From the NCBI GenBank assembly GCA_029582155.1, contig CM055899.1:84414056-84478055 (forward strand): 64,000 bases of DNA. Reading direction: 5' to 3'. The DNA is from Panopea generosa. Taxonomy: Eukaryota; Mollusca; Bivalvia; Adapedonta; Hiatellidae. Below the pieces are notes generated by a model that did no database searches, was not told where the DNA came from, and saw only the letters and a list, made by a program, of their open reading frames with translations. Of this stretch, positions 11,948 through 26,900 are shown piece after piece (position 1 is the stretch's first letter; each line of letters opens with the position of its first letter). A program made the translations under genes and the position numbers.

Positions 11948-14900
11948 TGAGTAAAACATTATAAACCTTAAGATTACTCAAAACTTCTTACTTGTCAAGA
12001 CTTATCTTTGGAAGTTCTGGAACATCTTTACTGGACTGTGAAGTTTTCCTTGGTCTTTGTCGTTTCTGTGACATGTGATTCCCTATGAAGTGATATATAA
12101 ACTATTAAACTTGTAATTAAACAGAACTCATATATGTCTGACATTTTAAGGATAAATAGGAAATACGATGTTAGTTACTGATAAGTCTAAAAAATTTCAG
12201 ATGAGGTAGACAAAAAAATCTAACAGCCACCCCATTTATCATGTCATTATTTGAATGTTTTATTTAATTTAATTACAAAAGTAACAACTAATGTTGGTCA
12301 AGCAAACAAAAACATGTGTGTGTATCTCGGGTAAATGTGCCTGAAAATTGTTCCAAATTTCATTGATTAAATCAGAACAAAAACAAAATCAATGTATTTT
12401 TTATGGAAGCTGTTTGACTTAGTTATGATTATTAATTTATATTTATTGATAGTCATGTAATTAACCAAGGTTTTTTTTAATTTAGCAAAATTTTTTTTTG
12501 TACCATCAATGGTGACCAGAAGATCAGTTAGCCTAACCATTCTTTACTAGGATCCCGGAATGTTAACTAGTACTCGAGCACACCCATCTCTGCAAGTAAC
12601 TGATAACCATCCGACTTAAATCAGCAGTGAGAGATGAATGACAATGAAATGCAATATTGTATATCAATCATCACAGAGGCTGTGGGTGAAGATAAGGTAT
12701 AAATGGTACGGTCAGTAAAGTTATAAAACAGTAGTGGTTGTATTGGTCCCTAGAGTTATGACCAGTCATTGTTTTTTAAAAAATAATCCATGATCAAATA
12801 AGCACCAGCAAATATTATTAATTATACATGATTAATCAATTACAGGAAATCATGATGGATCGATTGATATTATTTGAACTTATTTATTTACTTCGACATG
12901 TTTTTACAACTTAGATAAATCATGTTCAAAGTCTTCCTGGGTAGAACCAGTACTAAGTATATGCAGATAAAGTGTCTTGCTCAAGGACACCACACATAGT
13001 TTAGCAGAGGATTGAACCCATGACCAGAGATCTGATGCTCTACCACTGGACCAACTATCAATTAAATGATCAGGAAGCTAAGATCGAGTAATCATTGATA
13101 AAATCAGAATAAATCAGAAAAGTGCTTTAAAACATGACTCTTAAGACAAAAAACTGACATTGTGTCTGCTTTACATTTCGTGTAATTTTTTTTTTGATAA
13201 ACATTAGAGAACCATACATTGACTTTTCAAATCACCCTCATACTAATATAAAATCTATCATAATGAAGCTTTCCGTTCCACATCAATTTAAATTTTGGTT
13301 ACCATGACAATGTTAGAGAAAGATTTATTTCTGATCTATATCCGAGTGTACATCATTCATATCGTAGAATTTTGGGCTAAATGTTACAGACTTATTTCAC
13401 ATATAACCTTGATAAGGGAAGAGGTTTATTTGTTTACAGACTTATTTCACATCTACCGGTATATCCGAGTGTACATCATTTATATTGAGAACTTCGAGCT
13501 AGATGTTTACATTTCATACAATTTATATATTTGATAAGGGAAGAAGTTTACCTGTTTTGCCTTCCATAGGAAATGTTTGCTTTAACTTTTTACAGAGTGT
13601 GTGTACCTCTTGCTGTCCAGTGACAAACACAAGTATCCCTCCCTCAGGGAGTTGTTTGTGAATTTTGCACATCTGTTTATAAAAAAGCATACATGTATGG
13701 AGAGAAAGTATCACCTGTATGAAGAGAAAGTATCAGGTAAGTTATTTTTCAATATCGTATCATTAATAAAACGTAACTTTCTTTTGCAATATTTCTGAGA
13801 AAGAACAGCCATACAACCATACCTTCTTACATCGAGAAAGAGAATCTAAGGATACATTTAAAATTTAGTAAAGTGCACTCTTAAATGTGCTAAAATATAG
13901 AATGATCATATTCAATTATCAAAATAATCAATTCCAAGCAAACCACAATTTGTTGGACAATTAAGGTAAAATATTAATCCCAAAACTGAAGGTTGGACCA
14001 TTGTCCAATTTAGACTGAAACTGGCTGTTATTCTGAGAACTTCACCTTACTGCATACATCAGAGCACATGGTCCGGTGGTAGAGCATCAATCCCATGACT
14101 GGCAGTCGTGGGTTCAATCCTCCACCACGGCCATGTGTGGTGCCCTTGAGCAAGACACTTTATCTGCATATGCTACTGGTTGTACGAGGGAGAAATTTGA
14201 GCATGATTTGTCTCAGTTGTGAGGACTTGCTTTGCAATCGATGTAAAATAACTAAGTTTGAACCTGTATAAACTCATGACCTATTTACCAAAAGAGTTTA
14301 AACTCACAGTCAGAAAAGTTTTATTTAAATCAGAATAAATGCAATTGCAGAAAAGGATGGGAGTTAACCTTAATTAATCAATTAATAACAACCTTTCTAT
14401 AGGCTTCATTAAGGTAGCTATCTAGCGGTGTCCTCTTGTTGTAATGTATTGTCACCGGGAACTGTCTCGCATCAACCTGAAATTAACCATCATCTTTATA
14501 TACAAGTGAAATATACAGACAATAACTGTTACCTGTTGGTCGCAAGACATAGAAGAAAGAAATATTTATAATTATCTGAATAATTATTATTATTCTAATA
14601 ATATTACAAAATTAATATCCAACAGTTCTCTTTGGGGAGGGCTGTTGCTTATGTTGTTAAAACTTGTAGCATGACCCATTTGCAGTATATATAAATATAA
14701 TTGTATTGTTATTATTCATGTAATTGTATATACCAGATGCAATAAAAAAAAAAATCCTATTGTCTTTCAGATTCCTCTATAATTGGTAGTGTGCCCGACA
14801 ATCAATGTGAGTTAGATTCCCTTCCCGGCCACAGTTTGATTCCTCTATAACTGGTAGTGTGCCCGACAATCAATGTGAGTTAGATTCCCTACCCGGCCAC

Positions 14901-17900
14901 AGTTTGATTCCTCTATAACTGGTAGTGTGCCCGACAATCAATGTGAGTTAGATTCCCTTCCCGGCCACAGTTTGATTCCTCTATAACTGGTAGTGTGCCC
15001 GACAATCAATGTGAGTTAGATTCCCTTCCCGGCCACAGTTTGATTCCTCTATAAATGGTAGTGTGCCCGACAATCAATGTGAGTTAGATTCCCTACCCGG
15101 CCACAGTTTGATTCCTCTATAACTGGTAGTGTGCCCGACAATCAATGTGAGTTAGATTCCCTACCCGGCCACAGTTTGATTCCTCTATAACTGGTAGTGT
15201 GCCCGACAATCAATGTGAGTTAGATTCCCTTCCCGGCCACAGTTTGATTCCTCTATAACTGGTAGTGTGCCCGACAATCAATGTGAGTTAGATTCCCTTC
15301 CCGGCCACAGTTTGATTCCTCTATAACTGGTAGTGTGCCTGACAATCAATGTGAGTTAGATTCCCTTCCCGGCCACAGTTTGATTCCTCTATAACTGGTA
15401 GTTTGCCCGACAATCAATGTGAGTTAGATTCCCTTCCCGGCCACAGTTTGATTCCTCTATAACTGGTAGTGTGCCCGACAATCAATGTGAGTTAGATTCC
15501 CTTCCCGGCCACAGTTTGATTCCTCTATAACTGGTAGTTTGCCCGACAATCAATGTGAGTTAGATTCCCTTCCCGGCCACAGTTTGATTCCTCTATAACT
15601 GGTAGTGTGCCCGACAATCAATGTGAGTTAGATTCCCTTCCCGGCCACAGTTTGATTCCTCTATAACTGGTAGTTTGCCCGACAATCAATGTGAGTTAGA
15701 TTCCCTTCCCGGCCACAGTTTGATTCCTCTATAACTGGTAGTGTGCCCGACAATCAATGTGAGTTAGATTCCCTTCCCGGCCACAGTTTGATTCCTCTAT
15801 AACTGGTAGTTTGCCCGACAATCAATGTGAGTTAGATTCCCTTCCCGGCCACAGTTTGATTCCTCTATAACTGGTAGTTTGCCCGACAATCAATGTGAGT
15901 TAGATTCCCTTCCCGGCCACAGTTTGACTCCACTATAACTGGTAGTGTGCCTGACAATCAATGTGAGTTAGATTCCCTTCCCGGCCACAGTTTGATTCCT
16001 CTATAACTGGTAGTTTGCCCGACAATCAATGTGAGTTAGATTCCCTTCCCGGCCACAGTTTGATTCCTCTATAACTGGTAGTGTGCCCGACAATCAATGT
16101 GAGTTAGATTCCCTTCCCGGCCACAGTTTGATTCCTCTATAACTGGTAGTTTGCCCGACAATCAATGTGAGTTAGATTCCCTTCCCGGCCACAGTTTGAT
16201 TCCTCTATAACTGGTAGTGTGCCCGACAATCAATGTGAGTTAGATTCCCTTCCCGGCCACAGTTTGATTCCTCTATAACTGGTAGTTTGCCCGACAATCA
16301 ATGTGAGTTAGATTCCCTTCCCGGCCACAGTTTGATTCCTCTATAACTGGTAGTGTGCCCGACAATCAATGTGAGTTAGATTCCCTTCCCGGCCACAGTT
16401 TGATTCCTCTATAACTGGTAGTTTGCCCGACAATCAATGTGAGTTAGATTCCCTTCCCGGCCACAGTTTGATTCCTCTATAACTGGTAGTTTGCCCGACA
16501 ATCAATGTGAGTTAGATTCCCTACCCGGCCACAGTTTGATTCCACTATAACTGGTAGTTTGCCCGACAATCAATGTGAGTTAGATTCCCTTCCCGGCCAC
16601 AGTTTGATTCCTCTATAACTGGTAGTTTGCCCGACAATCAATGTGAGTTAGATTCCCTTCCCGGCCACAGTTTGATTCCTCTATAACTGGTAGTTTGCCC
16701 GACAATCAATGTGAGTTAGATTCCTTTCCCGGCCACAGTTTGATTCCACTATAACTGGTAGTGTGCCCGACAATCAATGTGAGTTAGATTCCCTTCCCGG
16801 CCACAGTTTGATTCCTCTATAACTGGTAGTTTGCCCGACAATCAATGTGAGTTAGATTCCCTTCCCGGCCACAGTTTGATTCCACTATAACTGGTAGTTT
16901 GCCCGACAATCAATGTGAGTTAGATTCCCTTCCCGGCCACAGTTTGATTCCTCTATAACTGGTAGTTTGCCCGACAATCAATGTGAGTTAGATTCCCTTC
17001 CCGGCCACAGTTTGATTCCACTATAACTGGTAGTTTGCCCGACAATCAATGTGAGTTAGATTCCCTTCCCGGCCACAGTTTGATTCCACTATAACTGGTA
17101 GTGTGCCCGACAATCAATGTGAGTTAGATTCCCTTCCCGGCCACAGTTTGATTCCACTATAACTGGTAGTGTGCCTGACAATCAGTGTGAGTTAGATTCC
17201 CTTCCCGGCCACAGTTTGATTCCTCTATAATTATGTAGAGCTAATTTTCATCCTAACTAACATGATGGACAGGACTAAGAAAGAAGTGTCATTATAACAG
17301 ATGTGTAGTGGATAGAAGGAAATATTGTACAATATTTAAATAGTCATCATTTTATAAACATTCCTTATCTTCATTTGAACAATTTAATTTAATTTGTTAA
17401 TTTTTCCTGAAAGCTTATAAATTGGTCGCAGTAAATGTGGCTGCTGAACAAGTGTCCACTTACGCAGGTTTTACTGTAAATTGTTGTGTAAAACTGAATA
17501 GTGAGAAATCCTCTATTACATTCTTACCTTTATCACAGGGGGAGTAACTCGGAACAGCCGTTTGTTATCTGTAAAATCTTCTACTCGCAGTGTGGCCGAC
17601 ATGATGACTAGTTTTAAAGGGTAACCTTTCTGTAAAACACATTTATAAATATTCAGACAAGACTCATACAGATCTTATCATATTTGAACAACAGCAATGA
17701 CCTAGTGGTAAAACGACTGCCTTGTATGCGGTAGGTTGTGGGTTCAATTCCAGGCTAGATCATACCAAAGACTTTCAGCAGTAAGAGAAATGCTCTGGGT
17801 CTGGCAAGACCAGTATCAGTATAATGAGGTAGGTAGGGGTAACATCACATGCGATGGGGTTATGATACTACAGTGCCGAAGAGCTTAGAATACTATCTCA

Positions 17901-20900
17901 TACAGACAATGTTGTGACATGGAAAGACAACAACATTATTCAATATAATAGAAACTTATTGGAATCATTGGTTTCTGTTTCACCAATATTTTACTTAAAT
18001 ACTTAAAAGCTTAACTATGTTTTGACTGGTTATTTATCTATAATATAATCAACAGTAATGGAACAACTTACAGCTTTACTGGAACCAGTCTAAAATAATG
18101 ATCACCTGTCTGCTTTTCTTAGATTTAAATTTTGAAGTATTGAAGTATATGTTGGTTAAACAGGAGCCAGATTAAGGTTGTATGAAGAAACACTTTATGT
18201 ATAATTAATTATCAACCTAAAGCTTCACGGGGAATTCATCTACTTGTGTATAATTTATATAATCATTTCATTCACCTACCTTGTGTCTGAGGGGTACAAT
18301 TCACCTACCTTGTGTCCGAGAGGTACAATTCACCTATCTTGTGTCCGAGGGGTACAATTTACCTACCTTGTGTCTGAGGGATGCAATTACCTACCTTGTG
18401 TCTGAGGGGTACAATTCACGTACCTTGTGTCTGAAAGGCACAATTCACATACCTTGTGTCCGAGGGTTACAATTTACCTACCTTTTGTCTGAGGGTTACA
18501 ATTCACCTTCCTTGTGACTGAGGGGTACAATTCACCTATCTTGTGTCTGAAGGGCACAATTCACCTACCTTGTGTCCGAGGGGTACAATTTACCTACCTT
18601 GTGTCTGAGAGGTACAATTCACCTACCTTGTGTCCGAGGGGTACAATTCACCTATCTTGTGTCTGAAGGGCACAATTCACCTACCTTGTGTCTGATAGGG
18701 CACAATTCACCTACCTTGTGCCCGAGGGGTACAATTTACCTACCTTGTGTCTGAGAGGTACAATTCACCTACCTTGTGTCCGAGGGGTACAATTCACCTA
18801 CCTTGTGTCTGAGGGGTACAATTCACCTACCTTGTGTGCTAGGGGCACAATTCACCTACCTTGTGTCTGAGGGGTACAATTAACCTACCTTGTGTCTGAG
18901 GGGCACAATTCACATACCTTGTGTCTGAGGGGTACAATTCACCTACCTTGTGTGCTAGGGGCACAATTCACTTACCTTGTGTCTGAGGGGTACAATTCAC
19001 CTACCTTGTGTCTGAGGCGCTCAACTCACCTACCTTGTGTCTGAGGGGTACAATTCACCTACCTTGTGTCTGAGGGGCACAATTCACCTACCTTGTGTCT
19101 GATGAGCACATTTCACCTACCTTATGTCTGAGGGGTACAATTCTAGACAGCAGCCCAATGAGAATGTCTGTGTACATGCTACGCTCGTGAGCCTCATCTA
19201 TGATTATTACACTGTACTTGCTCAATAGAAAATCCTATAATATATAAAACAATCCATGTACCTTGTAAGTAGATAAACAGTAGGCAGTGCATAAAAGAAA
19301 ACAAGTGTTATGTTTAATGGTTTATGGTATATTTTGATGTGTTGATCTTGTTTTTGAAAGTAGTAATCAGTGACCTGGTTGAACTGTAGTTTTGTAATAA
19401 AAATACTCAATATAACAAGTCTCAGCTAGGTGTCCTTGGTTACATATGATACAATTCTGATTTAAAACAACATTCCTGTCCCTTATCTTTTTGATATGCC
19501 AGTTATCATACCAGTGTGGAGCATGTGCCTAAGTAGTAGTGCATTGGATCCAAGACTGGGGGTCCTAGGTTTGACCCTCCAGAACTGCTATGTGTGGTGT
19601 CAAAACACTTTTTTCGCATATGTTTGTTACTGGTTCTACCTAGGAAGACTTGGAGCATAATTTGTCCAAGTTGTCAGAACTTGTTTCACAACCGATGTAA
19701 AACAAATAAGTTAAAAAAAAAAAACAACCAAAAAAAAAAACATCAACTGGTGAGTATAACATCAACATACCAAAATTTAACAAGCAAGCCATAATAGTTC
19801 TTATTTCATTACCCAAGGTAGCACAACCACAGCAACTGCTGTGTCTCATATCAATTTTAGAGGTTTTGTGTGTTTAGTCCTGAATATTGAATTTTAGCAT
19901 ATCTCACCTCTAATACTAACAGTAATGCTATGATTTAAATGTGTAATATTTGACAATGCAGGGGTAATGACTGTCACAGAATGATAATGACTCTAGAACA
20001 GAAATGACATGTTTTACTATTTTACCTGTTGCACTTCCTTCAGCAAGACGCCATCAGTCATAAACTTTATCTTTGTGTCAGGTGTAACATTGCCCTCATA
20101 CCTGATCTGGTATGACACTTCTCTACAATCAAACAGAACATTTTATCTACATGAACAGTTTTATAATATTACAAATATATTAAAATTTTAATAAATTGGA
20201 TTAGTATGCCTCTGACAGTTCTTGATATGATCTGTATGTTTCACAAGTCAGTTTTATTAGTTTCTGTATTATGAGTTTATTTCACATACCAGATTACAAG
20301 ATATCAAAACTTAAAATAATTGATCTAGTTATCACTCTGACAGTTGTTGAAGTGAACTGTACTTTCCATGAGTCAGTTTTACAGGTACTAATGCAGGATC
20401 TGGCATCATCGGTAAAGCATTCCTTCCTATAAGTCTTTGCTGATGTATGGGGCCTTACAGAGACAATGATCATCCTTGTACGATACTCGTCCATTAACAT
20501 ATGGATATACACAGGTACACAGTCTGGATTTATTCAACATTTCTTCCTATAAGTCTTTGCTGATGAATGGGGCCTTACAGAGACAATGATCATCCTTGTA
20601 CGATACTCGTCCATTAACATACGGATGTACACAGGTACACAGTCTGGATTTATTCAACATTTCTTCCTATAAGTCTTTGCTGATGTATGGGGACTTATAG
20701 AGACAATGATCATCCTTGTACGATACTCGTCCATTAACATACGGATGTACACAGGTACACAGTCTGGATTTATTCAACATTTCTTCCTATAAGTCTTTGC
20801 TGATGTATGGGGACTTATAGAGACAATGATCATCCTTGTACGATACTCGTCCATTAACATACGGATGTACACAGGTACACAGTCTAGATTTATTCAACAT

Positions 20901-23900
20901 TTTAACCCAGCTTTCTTCTATTGTTGATGCTGACATTACAGTATTAAAATTTTATAGAAATCCGTAAAACATTATACCTGTTTATCTATTGGAATTTAAG
21001 GTTATTCAAGCAGTTATTGTGGAGCTGTGCACATTTTCCTGTCTCTCTGACACTAATATTGCCATAAAACCTTACAATGGGAACAATAAAATACAAAATC
21101 TCTACAAATATATTCACATTAATGTGAACAATCAAAATATTAGAATGTACGTATAATGCCAAACGCATTTTGAGTTTATAAACTTACAATAGCATGTTAC
21201 AATAGCATGTTAGTTAAAACATTGATTTCTCACCTGGACGTGAGAGACATCTCCGTAGCAACTCTGGCTGACATACTGATAGCTGCCACTCTCCGGGGTT
21301 CCGTCACACCAATGATACCTCCACCACTGAAGAACACAATGTTGTATACATGTATATTTAAATAAAACAGACAAATCAAGACTTATATCATTATAGCTCT
21401 GGCCTGATACTCAGAACAGTGATGAGAGAAGTTGTTCGTCTTTTCTCTCCTTTTAACCTAAACATGCTGTGTTTAACCTGTTCTGTGTTTAACCTAAACA
21501 TGCTGTGTTTAACCTGTTCTGTGTTTAACCTAAACATGCTGTGTTTAACCTGTTCTGTGTTTAACCTAAACATGCTGTGCTCTGTGTTTAACCTTAACAT
21601 GCTGTGTTCTGTGGATTCAAAAGCTTTGAGCTTAGGTCACAATTGAGCTGAAGTATAAACTGAACTTAAAAAGTCAGATTCAATTAACTCAGTTGGTAGC
21701 ATGTCTGACTATCAATCCCCATCCAGCCAGAGTCTCCGTCAGCCACAGTCTCTGTCAGTCACAGTCTCTGTGATGATTGAAATACTAAATTGCGTTGCAT
21801 TGTGATTCTTCTCTCACTGCTGCTCCAAGTGGGAAAGTCATTGTTCAGTACTGATAGAGATTATGTTCGAGTTAACCTTCCAGGATCCCAGGAAAGAGTG
21901 GTTAGGTTAACTGATCGTCTGTTAGCTCTTCATGGTATAAAAATTACTCTGAATATTTCAACAAACAAAATACTGAACTAATGGACAAACAGCTGCCTAG
22001 AAATTATAATCAACATGATATCAAAACAAGAAGGTTTTGGAGGTATACTTGTATTAATGTTGATCTTTATATAAAACATGTATTTATAGTACATTAAGTT
22101 GATAAGTGTATTACTAGTAATACTGTAAAACACTTCAAATTTGTGTGGACTTTATTTCGTCATTTTACTCGTAATCATCCCAATTTATCTATTCGCGAAA
22201 TGTTGAATTCGCGACATTCAAAAAATGAATGCATTTTTTATTCTGAAATGCGTTTCCATTTGACTGACATGATTTCAAAAATGATAAACATCTGGAAAGT
22301 GAACATGATTGCAACTTTAGCAAAATCTTTGATTTGGCAAAGTCTGAAACTCAAGAATAATAGCGAAAATAAAGTTCTTGCTACTAAAAGTGTTTTATAG
22401 CATACAACTATCTTCTTCTCTAGAAGGACGTACATGCATCTGAGGATTTGATATTTTTTTATACTTTTTGTTCAAACAGGGCAAAATTATTTATTATATT
22501 GAAAAAAGGATTTCCTAACTGAGTCCAGGCACCCAGGACTGGCTATAAAATAGTTGTTGTTGTATGGTGTTTAGCATCACTTCCAACCATGTCTACTTGA
22601 GATAGTATTTAGAGCGCTGTCACACTGGAGTATCATGCCGCAGACACATAGTATGATATCCCACCCAGTCACAATATACTGACACCGGGCCAACTAGACC
22701 TAGAACTCTCCTCTGAATGCTGAGTGTCAAGCAGAAGCTTCAAGTACCATTCTAAAAGTCTTTGGTATGACACAGTCGGGGATCCAACCCACGGCCTTCT
22801 ACATGCGAGGTGGACAACCTAGGCTACCACTAGACCACGCTGCGGTCTGCTATATAATAGATTTCCTGCTTGAAATTATTTGATTTAAATTGGGATTTTA
22901 TCTGTCACATTGGTTGATTATTGATTTTGGTTTATCTTAGAAAGAGGTCGAAGGATGAAGTTAAGGGTCACCAAGCAGTATGTATGTGATTATGATATTT
23001 ATAAATAGATCAGGGATTTTGTTTCAATTTTATCATTCCAATTAAAAAGAAATGCTTCGGCCATGTTTTGGCAGATTCCAATTTAAATTTATTAAATGTA
23101 TTTTATTGATAAATGATAATGTGGGTGCTTTAGAAGCAATCATCATTAGAAAAGCTACTCTTGAAACTTGGGACTGTTTCTTAATTTTTTATATTCTAAT
23201 ATAACTGTATATTATTGTCTTTGCCATATCTCTTTAATCAAAGGCGAATGTTTTGCCTACTTGCTAATAAACTTTGAAATATTTTGTATTCTTTTTAAAA
23301 AATAAACAGCTGCTGGACACAATGTCATCTACTTACTGTGCATATCCAGCCTCGTAGAGGAACTGCGGGACTTGAGTTGTCTTCCCGGAGCCCGTCTCAC
23401 CACAGATTATCACCACCTGGTTCTCATTAATACTCTCCATTACTATCTGTTCCTCACCCAGGATAGGTAGCTTGAGTCTGCCATCCTGTAACCACAATAT
23501 CAATCAATTGTACAACATTACAAAGAAAAGCTTCCAGAAATCATAGCAGCTCAGTCTCAAGTATAAAGCTTACAATAAGTACTTTGTTAGAAACAGTTGC
23601 CCAGGAGACATATATATAGCGGTATGTATGACTTGGATCTTGAATTAGTTTTTTTAAATATTTCGACCATTCCATTAACATTAAGAAGGAATGTTGATAA
23701 GACTTTGGTGAATGAAAGTTAAGCAATGTATCTGACAGAGTTACTCGTAGCCTGATCTGGCTCTCTGTAATGTATGTACATATTACGATTGTAAATATAT
23801 AAAGCAAGCTATTATCAATTAACATACAACATAAAACTAAACTATTAATTTCTGTTTTTCAATTGTTTTTTATCCCCCCTGAGGGGGAAGTGGGCCGATC

Positions 23901-26900
23901 CTGGAGGTACTGCAATACCAGGCCAACCCGTGGCGAGAGCGGAGCAAGCCCCTGACATCTCACCTATGTCCAAAAATCAGTTTAATATCGAAGTCCCCCA
24001 ATGGGGGACGTATCAGATATTAAGCTGATAAGAACAGATACTACACTTTGATCTTAGCCAAAAGGCCGAGAAGCGATACTGTTGAGAAGTTTGTCAGAGA
24101 CTATATAATATCATTAGGACAACCTAACTATGGTGGAAAATATCTACATATCTACACTTGCTTTATTTCATAAATATTAACTCAATATCTGAACTAAAAA
24201 CTACAATAAAAACAGGAACTGTTTGTACTTAATCTTGAGAATACAATTTTAAATAACAATTGAACAAAAAAACATCAAATTAGTGTTAAAACCAATATTT
24301 ACTGATGAAAATAAATAAACAACATCAAGAAAATGACCAACAAAGAGCGACAACTGGATCACACCATGCCCACACACACAAAGACCCAGTTATCTGTAGT
24401 GATCTAAAAATAGACTTAAACTATGCCATTGTGTACACAGAAAGATTTGCCTCGTGGGCTGACTGATTAAACACTGCAGAAAATTGTATGAATTTAACTG
24501 TATTAAAAAAGCATGACTTTATCATCAATTAATCACAAAGAAGAAAAGAATTAATTGATTTATATAATATGTTCAACACATAAAATCCTCCAAGCAAATA
24601 ATTTTGAATTACTCTGTAACAACAGTGTTAATTATTAAGATAAATGAAAATTAATACCTGTGATTGTTTTTATTCAAAATACTAATGAATAAAAAAGTAT
24701 TATTTTCTTCAATATTTAAATGAACAAAGTTGCAATCGTTAATTAATAGAGGATCTTACATTCGTGTTCATTTATTATTGAATTTATTAAAGGAGTTGAC
24801 AAAATATATTATGCAAGGCTCTGTTGAACATTATATTATTTTTCACAATAAATTTAATAAATTAAATAATAAATGAGCACAAATGTAAGACTCTTTTTAT
24901 CACATAACTGAGAAAAATAGTACATGTACCACTTATTTATCATATGTCTATAAGGAACGAGATAAAGTCTGGCATATTTGTTTCCATCATTCATCGTACT
25001 ACGTAACGTCTCAAAATAACGTAATTTTACCATGACAAATCAACGTCATTTATATATACTCAGGGAGGAAAACACTTAGTTCATTATTTTATGTCTGACA
25101 GCCGAGTTATACGGAAAACAATGAATGATGAATCAGAAGTGATATTACACATAATAATTATGTGATGAGTACTAATATCATCAAGGAAGTATATGACTGA
25201 AGATTGTATAACAACAGTTTCGTGTTGTAATGTTACTCAGTGTCTAATTACTCTATAGCCAATGTGTAAGCCTTAAAGAGAGAAATAGACATACCCATAT
25301 ACTGAAATAAGAGAATCAGCATTATAAATTGAACAAATTATATTCCTTTGTTTCTGTAACATACTCCAATGTCACATTCCAGTTCTACAAACTGTCTGAT
25401 TAAATAGTTCCATGATGCAATGTTACTCAACGCCTCACGAACACTGCTATAGATCATATGGAGAACCTCAAAGAGGGAAATAGATATATATGAGGAACCA
25501 GCTTTATAAAGGGCACAAATTATATTCCTATGTTTTTTTTTAACATACTCTGAGGAAAAGTTCCAGTTCTATGAACTGTCTTATTAAATAAGTAAAACTT
25601 CCTATTGAGGGATGGATTTACTCTAGGCAGTAATGTAGTGTGGACGGGGACATAAACCAAAGATTATATTAAATTTTCATGTTAAAAATACCAAATTTCC
25701 AAGTCCAACAAACTCACCAAACTTTCATGTTTAACAAACCAATTTTATATGACATGTATGCAAGCATGAGCTGATCTCCAAATCTCCATGTTTAAATTAG
25801 ACATACTCACCTATATAAGACATAACAGCCTATGATGTGCTATTATACTAGTACTAGAAGAGAACTTTGAAGAAATTTAACCATATTGTTAAAACGAAAG
25901 ACTCAAGAGGTCTGCAATTGTTGTAGTTGTAAGCATATTATACACATGGATGTTAACTGTACAATATCACGTTTTATAATGCTGGATTTTCATATCTGAG
26001 CTCTCAGCAGTTTCTACAAAATTTGATGGAAATATCCTTTGAACATTTCACTGGAAATAACCTATAATAATTTTTGGCTTGTTCTATTTCCAACTTGTTT
26101 TTTATCCCCCCCTGAGGGAGAAGTGGGCCGATCCTGGAGGTACTGCAATACCAGGCCAACCCGTGGCGAGAGCGGAGCAAGCCCCTGACATCTCACCTAT
26201 GTCCAAAAATCAGTTTAATATCGAAGTCCCCCAATGGAGGACGTATCAGATATTAAGCTGATAAGAACAGATACTACACTTTGATCTTAGCCAAAAGGCC
26301 GAGAAGCGATACTGTTGAGAAGTTTGTCAGAGACTATATAATATCATTAGGACAACCTAACTACGGTGGAAAATATCTACATATCTACACTTGCTTTATT
26401 TCATAAATATTAACTCAATATCTGAACTAAAAACTACAACAAAAACAGGAACTGTTTATACTTAATCTTGAGACTACAATTTTAACAAGGAGTAAACAAA
26501 AAAACACCAAATTAGTGTTAAAACCAATATTTATTGATAAAAATAAATAAATAATATCAAGAAAATGACCAACAAAGAGCGACAACTGGATCACACATCC
26601 CAACCACACACACATACACAGTTATCTGTAGTAATCTAAAAATAGACTTAAACTATGTTTAAACAGTCAGATATGCCTTGTTGGCGACCGATTCAAACAC
26701 AGCAGAAAATTGTACGAATTTAACTGTAGTGTTAATCACAAAGAACACATTAATTCTCTAAATGAATGATTTTGAATCATATGTTAAGTGTTGATAATTA
26801 ATATCTGTGAATTTTTTAACTAAAATACTTATGAATAAAAAAAGTATTTGACTTATTTTCTTCATATCTAAATTAACAAATTTGCAATAATTAATTTATA

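Noticed and set aside
11784-11981. Serine/leucine and Arg/Glu repeat frames
   Set aside because: Translation of the (GA)n microsatellite.
18281-18870. 60-78-codon plus-strand frames
   Set aside because: Antisense reading of the 29-bp donor minisatellite.
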